Of a stretch of 64,000 nucleotides of DNA, positions 61,949 to 64,000 are shown in pieces. This DNA comes from Sediminibacterium ginsengisoli. GTDB taxonomy: Bacteria; Bacteroidota; Bacteroidia; Chitinophagales; Chitinophagaceae. The stretch spans positions 19,007-83,006 of the forward strand of contig CAMBEQ010000006.1 in the NCBI GenBank assembly GCA_945865545.1. The letters are read 5' to 3'. The notes beneath the pieces are model-generated. The model made no database searches. It saw only the letters and a list, made by a program, of their open reading frames with translations, and was not told where the DNA came from. The position numbers were made by a program, and so were the translations under genes. The first letter of the stretch is position 1; each line of letters starts with the position of its first letter.

Positions 61949-63118
61949 TTATGTCAATCGTTTAGCGCTGCTAAATTTTGAAAGAAGGCCATTCGTATCA
62001 GCCTGTTTAATTAAAACTACGCCTGGTTTTTTTCCTTTTTCAAAACTACCTAATACTTTGTCCATTTGCAATGCGCGGGCTCCATTGAGCGTAGCCCAGC
62101 CAAGTATTTCAGCCAGTGGAATAGAGGGCTGGTGTTGTTGAATGGTTTTAATTTCATCTAAAATATTTAAACTCCAGTTGCTTGCGTAGCTATCGGTCCC
62201 AATCACCATGTTGGCACCATTAGAACGTAATAATTCAATAGGCGGCATCGTTTGCTCTATGTATTGATTGGCATTGGGACATAAGCACCAAAAAGTATTG
62301 GGCATTTCTTTTTGAACAGCTTTAATATCGGCAGCACTGGTAAAACTATTATGCACTAAAATACTTCTTGCTGCTTTTTTAAAATAAGGTAGTACCGATT
62401 GTAAACTACTTAGTCCTGTGGCTTCAAAAAAATCTAGCGATACTTTTGTTCTTTTGTACATGCCTAAAAAACTTCCTGTCTTTTTTTCAAAGAATTCATT
62501 TTCATCCATCGTTTCTTGGTTGTGCATGGTAATTGTATGCGTACCAAAATGATTGGATAATAATTTCCATAAATTAAAACTCACTGAATAAGGGGCATGT
62601 GGTACTAAAGAAGCGCGAATACAATTTTGTTCAAAAGCTTCCTGTATTTTTAATCCCGCATTTATTTTATCACTAGAGCGCGTTGGATCTAAATCGTATA
62701 ATTCAACAAAACTATAATAAGCAAGCTTGTGTTTTTGTTTTTGTGAAAGGGTGTCCAGGGTATTACAAATATCTCCCACCGCTACCATACCATTATTATA
62801 CATTTCATTTTCTGCCGCAATGATGGCTTCTTGAATGATGGCATCTTCTACTTTTCGCAAACCCACAATTTGTTTTACAAATTCTTGCAACCCAGTATGT
62901 GCAGGAATGATTCCTTTCATGTGAGATAATTCCAAATGACAATGTGCATTAATGAGTCCTGGTGTAAGTATGCCTTCAAAACTTTGAATATCTTCCCCAG
63001 CTTCTTCAATCCCTACCATGGCTTCAATGGTCCCATCTTTTTGGGTGATTAAAACTAACTGGTCCTCTAAAAGCTCAGTTCCGGTAAAAATTTGAGTCGC
63101 TTGAAATTTCTGATACAT
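61949..63118 (-). CDS. Amidohydrolase family protein (chlorohydrolase/SsnA-MtaD-like)
   Basis: GLINAHCHLELSHMKG, PHAPYSVS, TMHNQET, IGTDSYASNWSLNILDE. Confidence 0.92.
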   Translation of the reverse strand: MYQKFQATQIFTGTELLEDQLVLITQKDGTIEAMVGIEEAGEDIQSFEGILTPGLINAHCHLELSHMKGIIPAHTGLQEFVKQIVGLRKVEDAIIQEAIIAAENEMYNNGMVAVGDICNTLDTLSQKQKHKLAYYSFVELYDLDPTRSSDKINAGLKIQEAFEQNCIRASLVPHAPYSVSFNLWKLLSNHFGTHTITMHNQETMDENEFFEKKTGSFLGMYKRTKVSLDFFEATGLSSLQSVLPYFKKAARSILVHNSFTSAADIKAVQKEMPNTFWCLCPNANQYIEQTMPPIELLRSNGANMVIGTDSYASNWSLNILDEIKTIQQHQPSIPLAEILGWATLNGARALQMDKVLGSFEKGKKPGVVLIKQADTNGLLSKFSSAKRLT

Positions 63119-63201
63119 AAAGTCCTTAAAAATAAATCAGATTCTTTGATTTAGAGTATTAAACTTTTACTTAACTTCAAAGTCAAATAGAAAAAATATT
63201 T

Positions 63202-63549
63202 ATGAAAAAATATCTACTTATTCTTTCTCTATCCTTGATGGTATTTGCATGTAGCAAGTCAAATGAAGTTATTTCAGATGAAATTGCCTTGAATGATGCC
63301 ATAGTTATGACCGAGACAATAACTCCCCTTACCGAAACCAGTTTAAGTCAAACAGCCTCTGCGACTATGACCATGGAAGCCAAAACAGCTGGTCCCAAAA
63401 TGACTAAGGAAGAAATCAAATCTTTTATTAAAGGATGGCTTGACTTGTCAAAAGAAGAAAAGAAGGCTAAGTTTAATACATTATCTAAGCAAGAGAAAAA
63501 AACGCTTTTCATTTTTCATAAAATTCATAAGAAGCAAAAAGGGGGGTAA
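63202..63549 (+). CDS. Hypothetical small lipoprotein
   Basis: Signal peptide with lipobox VFAC; charged Lys-rich C-terminus. Confidence 0.7.
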   Translation: MKKYLLILSLSLMVFACSKSNEVISDEIALNDAIVMTETITPLTETSLSQTASATMTMEAKTAGPKMTKEEIKSFIKGWLDLSKEEKKAKFNTLSKQEKKTLFIFHKIHKKQKGG

Positions 63550-63595
63550 TTCAGTCCTATTATTTAAGCAATGGTTCAAATACATGGTTTAAACA

Positions 63596-63635
63596 GAAAA
63601 AAGAGTGTCATTTACGTGGCGCTCTTTTTTATTTA
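63596..63635. terminator. Intrinsic terminator
   Basis: aaaaaagagtgtca-ttta-cgtggcgctctttttt with two wobble pairs, then T-rich sequence. Confidence 0.75.
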
Positions 63636-63751
63636 AAAACGCAACTAATTGATTTTCAGCACCTATTTAGTATCATTAATATTATGATACAAAATTATTA
63701 TTGATAATCAGCTAGTTATAAAGATACGATTTAAAAACAATCTCCAAAATA

Positions 63752-63851
63752 TTGGGAAAACCCGAATTCCCCTCGTACCTTCGCCCTCCCTTATAAAAGA
63801 GGGATATTTTATGGCTGACGGGATAGCGCAGCCTCATTAAAACAAAAGACT
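63752..63851 (+). promoter_or_regulatory. rplM promoter and candidate ribosomal-protein leader
   Basis: TTG-N21-TACCTTCG (63752-63783), then hairpins CCCTC/GAGGG and GGCTG-a-CG-ggatag-CG-CAGCC before the ATG. Confidence 0.45.
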
Positions 63852-64000
63852 ATGAGTAAACTACATTTCACCACGAAGCACGCCAACGCGGCTACCGTTA
63901 AACATGGCTGGTACATTGTTGATGGTACTAATCAAACCGTAGGACGTATCGCTTCAAAAATCGCAGCAGTTCTACGTGGTAAGAACAAGGCTTATTACAC
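63852..64000 (+). CDS. rplM: 50S ribosomal protein L13, 3' truncated by window edge
   Basis: MSKLHFTTKHANAATVKHGWYIVDGTNQTVGRIASKIAAVLRGKNKAYYT. Confidence 0.93.
   Translation, partial: MSKLHFTTKHANAATVKHGWYIVDGTNQTVGRIASKIAAVLRGKNKAYY

Overview
This is a gene-dense, AT-rich chromosomal window from a member of the Bacteroidota. Gene content (DUF4290, DUF5690, KdnB-like oxidase, MnmH) and TAnnTTTG-type promoters suggest a Chitinophagaceae-like organism; that placement is inference. Most of the window is housekeeping: recA, uvrB, dnaN, recX, uvrD/pcrA, recO, lysS, cysS, pheS, murA, gmk, adk, fabG, metF, lptB, kdsB, thiL, nagA, mgsA, pnuC/nadR, mtgA, rlmD, mnmH, msrB, and the start of rplM at the right edge. 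There are also several peptidases, two GH3-family proteins, a fructan cassette (sugar porter plus GH32) and a tandem rhomboid pair. I see no prophage, CRISPR array, rRNA, tRNA or intact IS element. The most unusual signal is a pair of tandem hairpin-repeat arrays (about 24736-25012 and 52015-52188). Each fills a convergent 3'-3' intergenic region almost from stop codon to stop codon. They share a unit spacing of 85-87 nt and a linker, TTGAA(T/A)AAATCATAAGA. The hairpins on either side of the linker have unrelated sequences at the two loci but keep their base pairing, which suggests a structured, possibly mobile or regulatory, repeat family. Secondary points of interest are a terminator-capped leader/sRNA upstream of an RluE-like gene with no ATG/GTG start, palindromes upstream of recA, leaderless-type promoter/start arrangements, an active plus pseudo-rhomboid pair, and a GH3-LysE operon.
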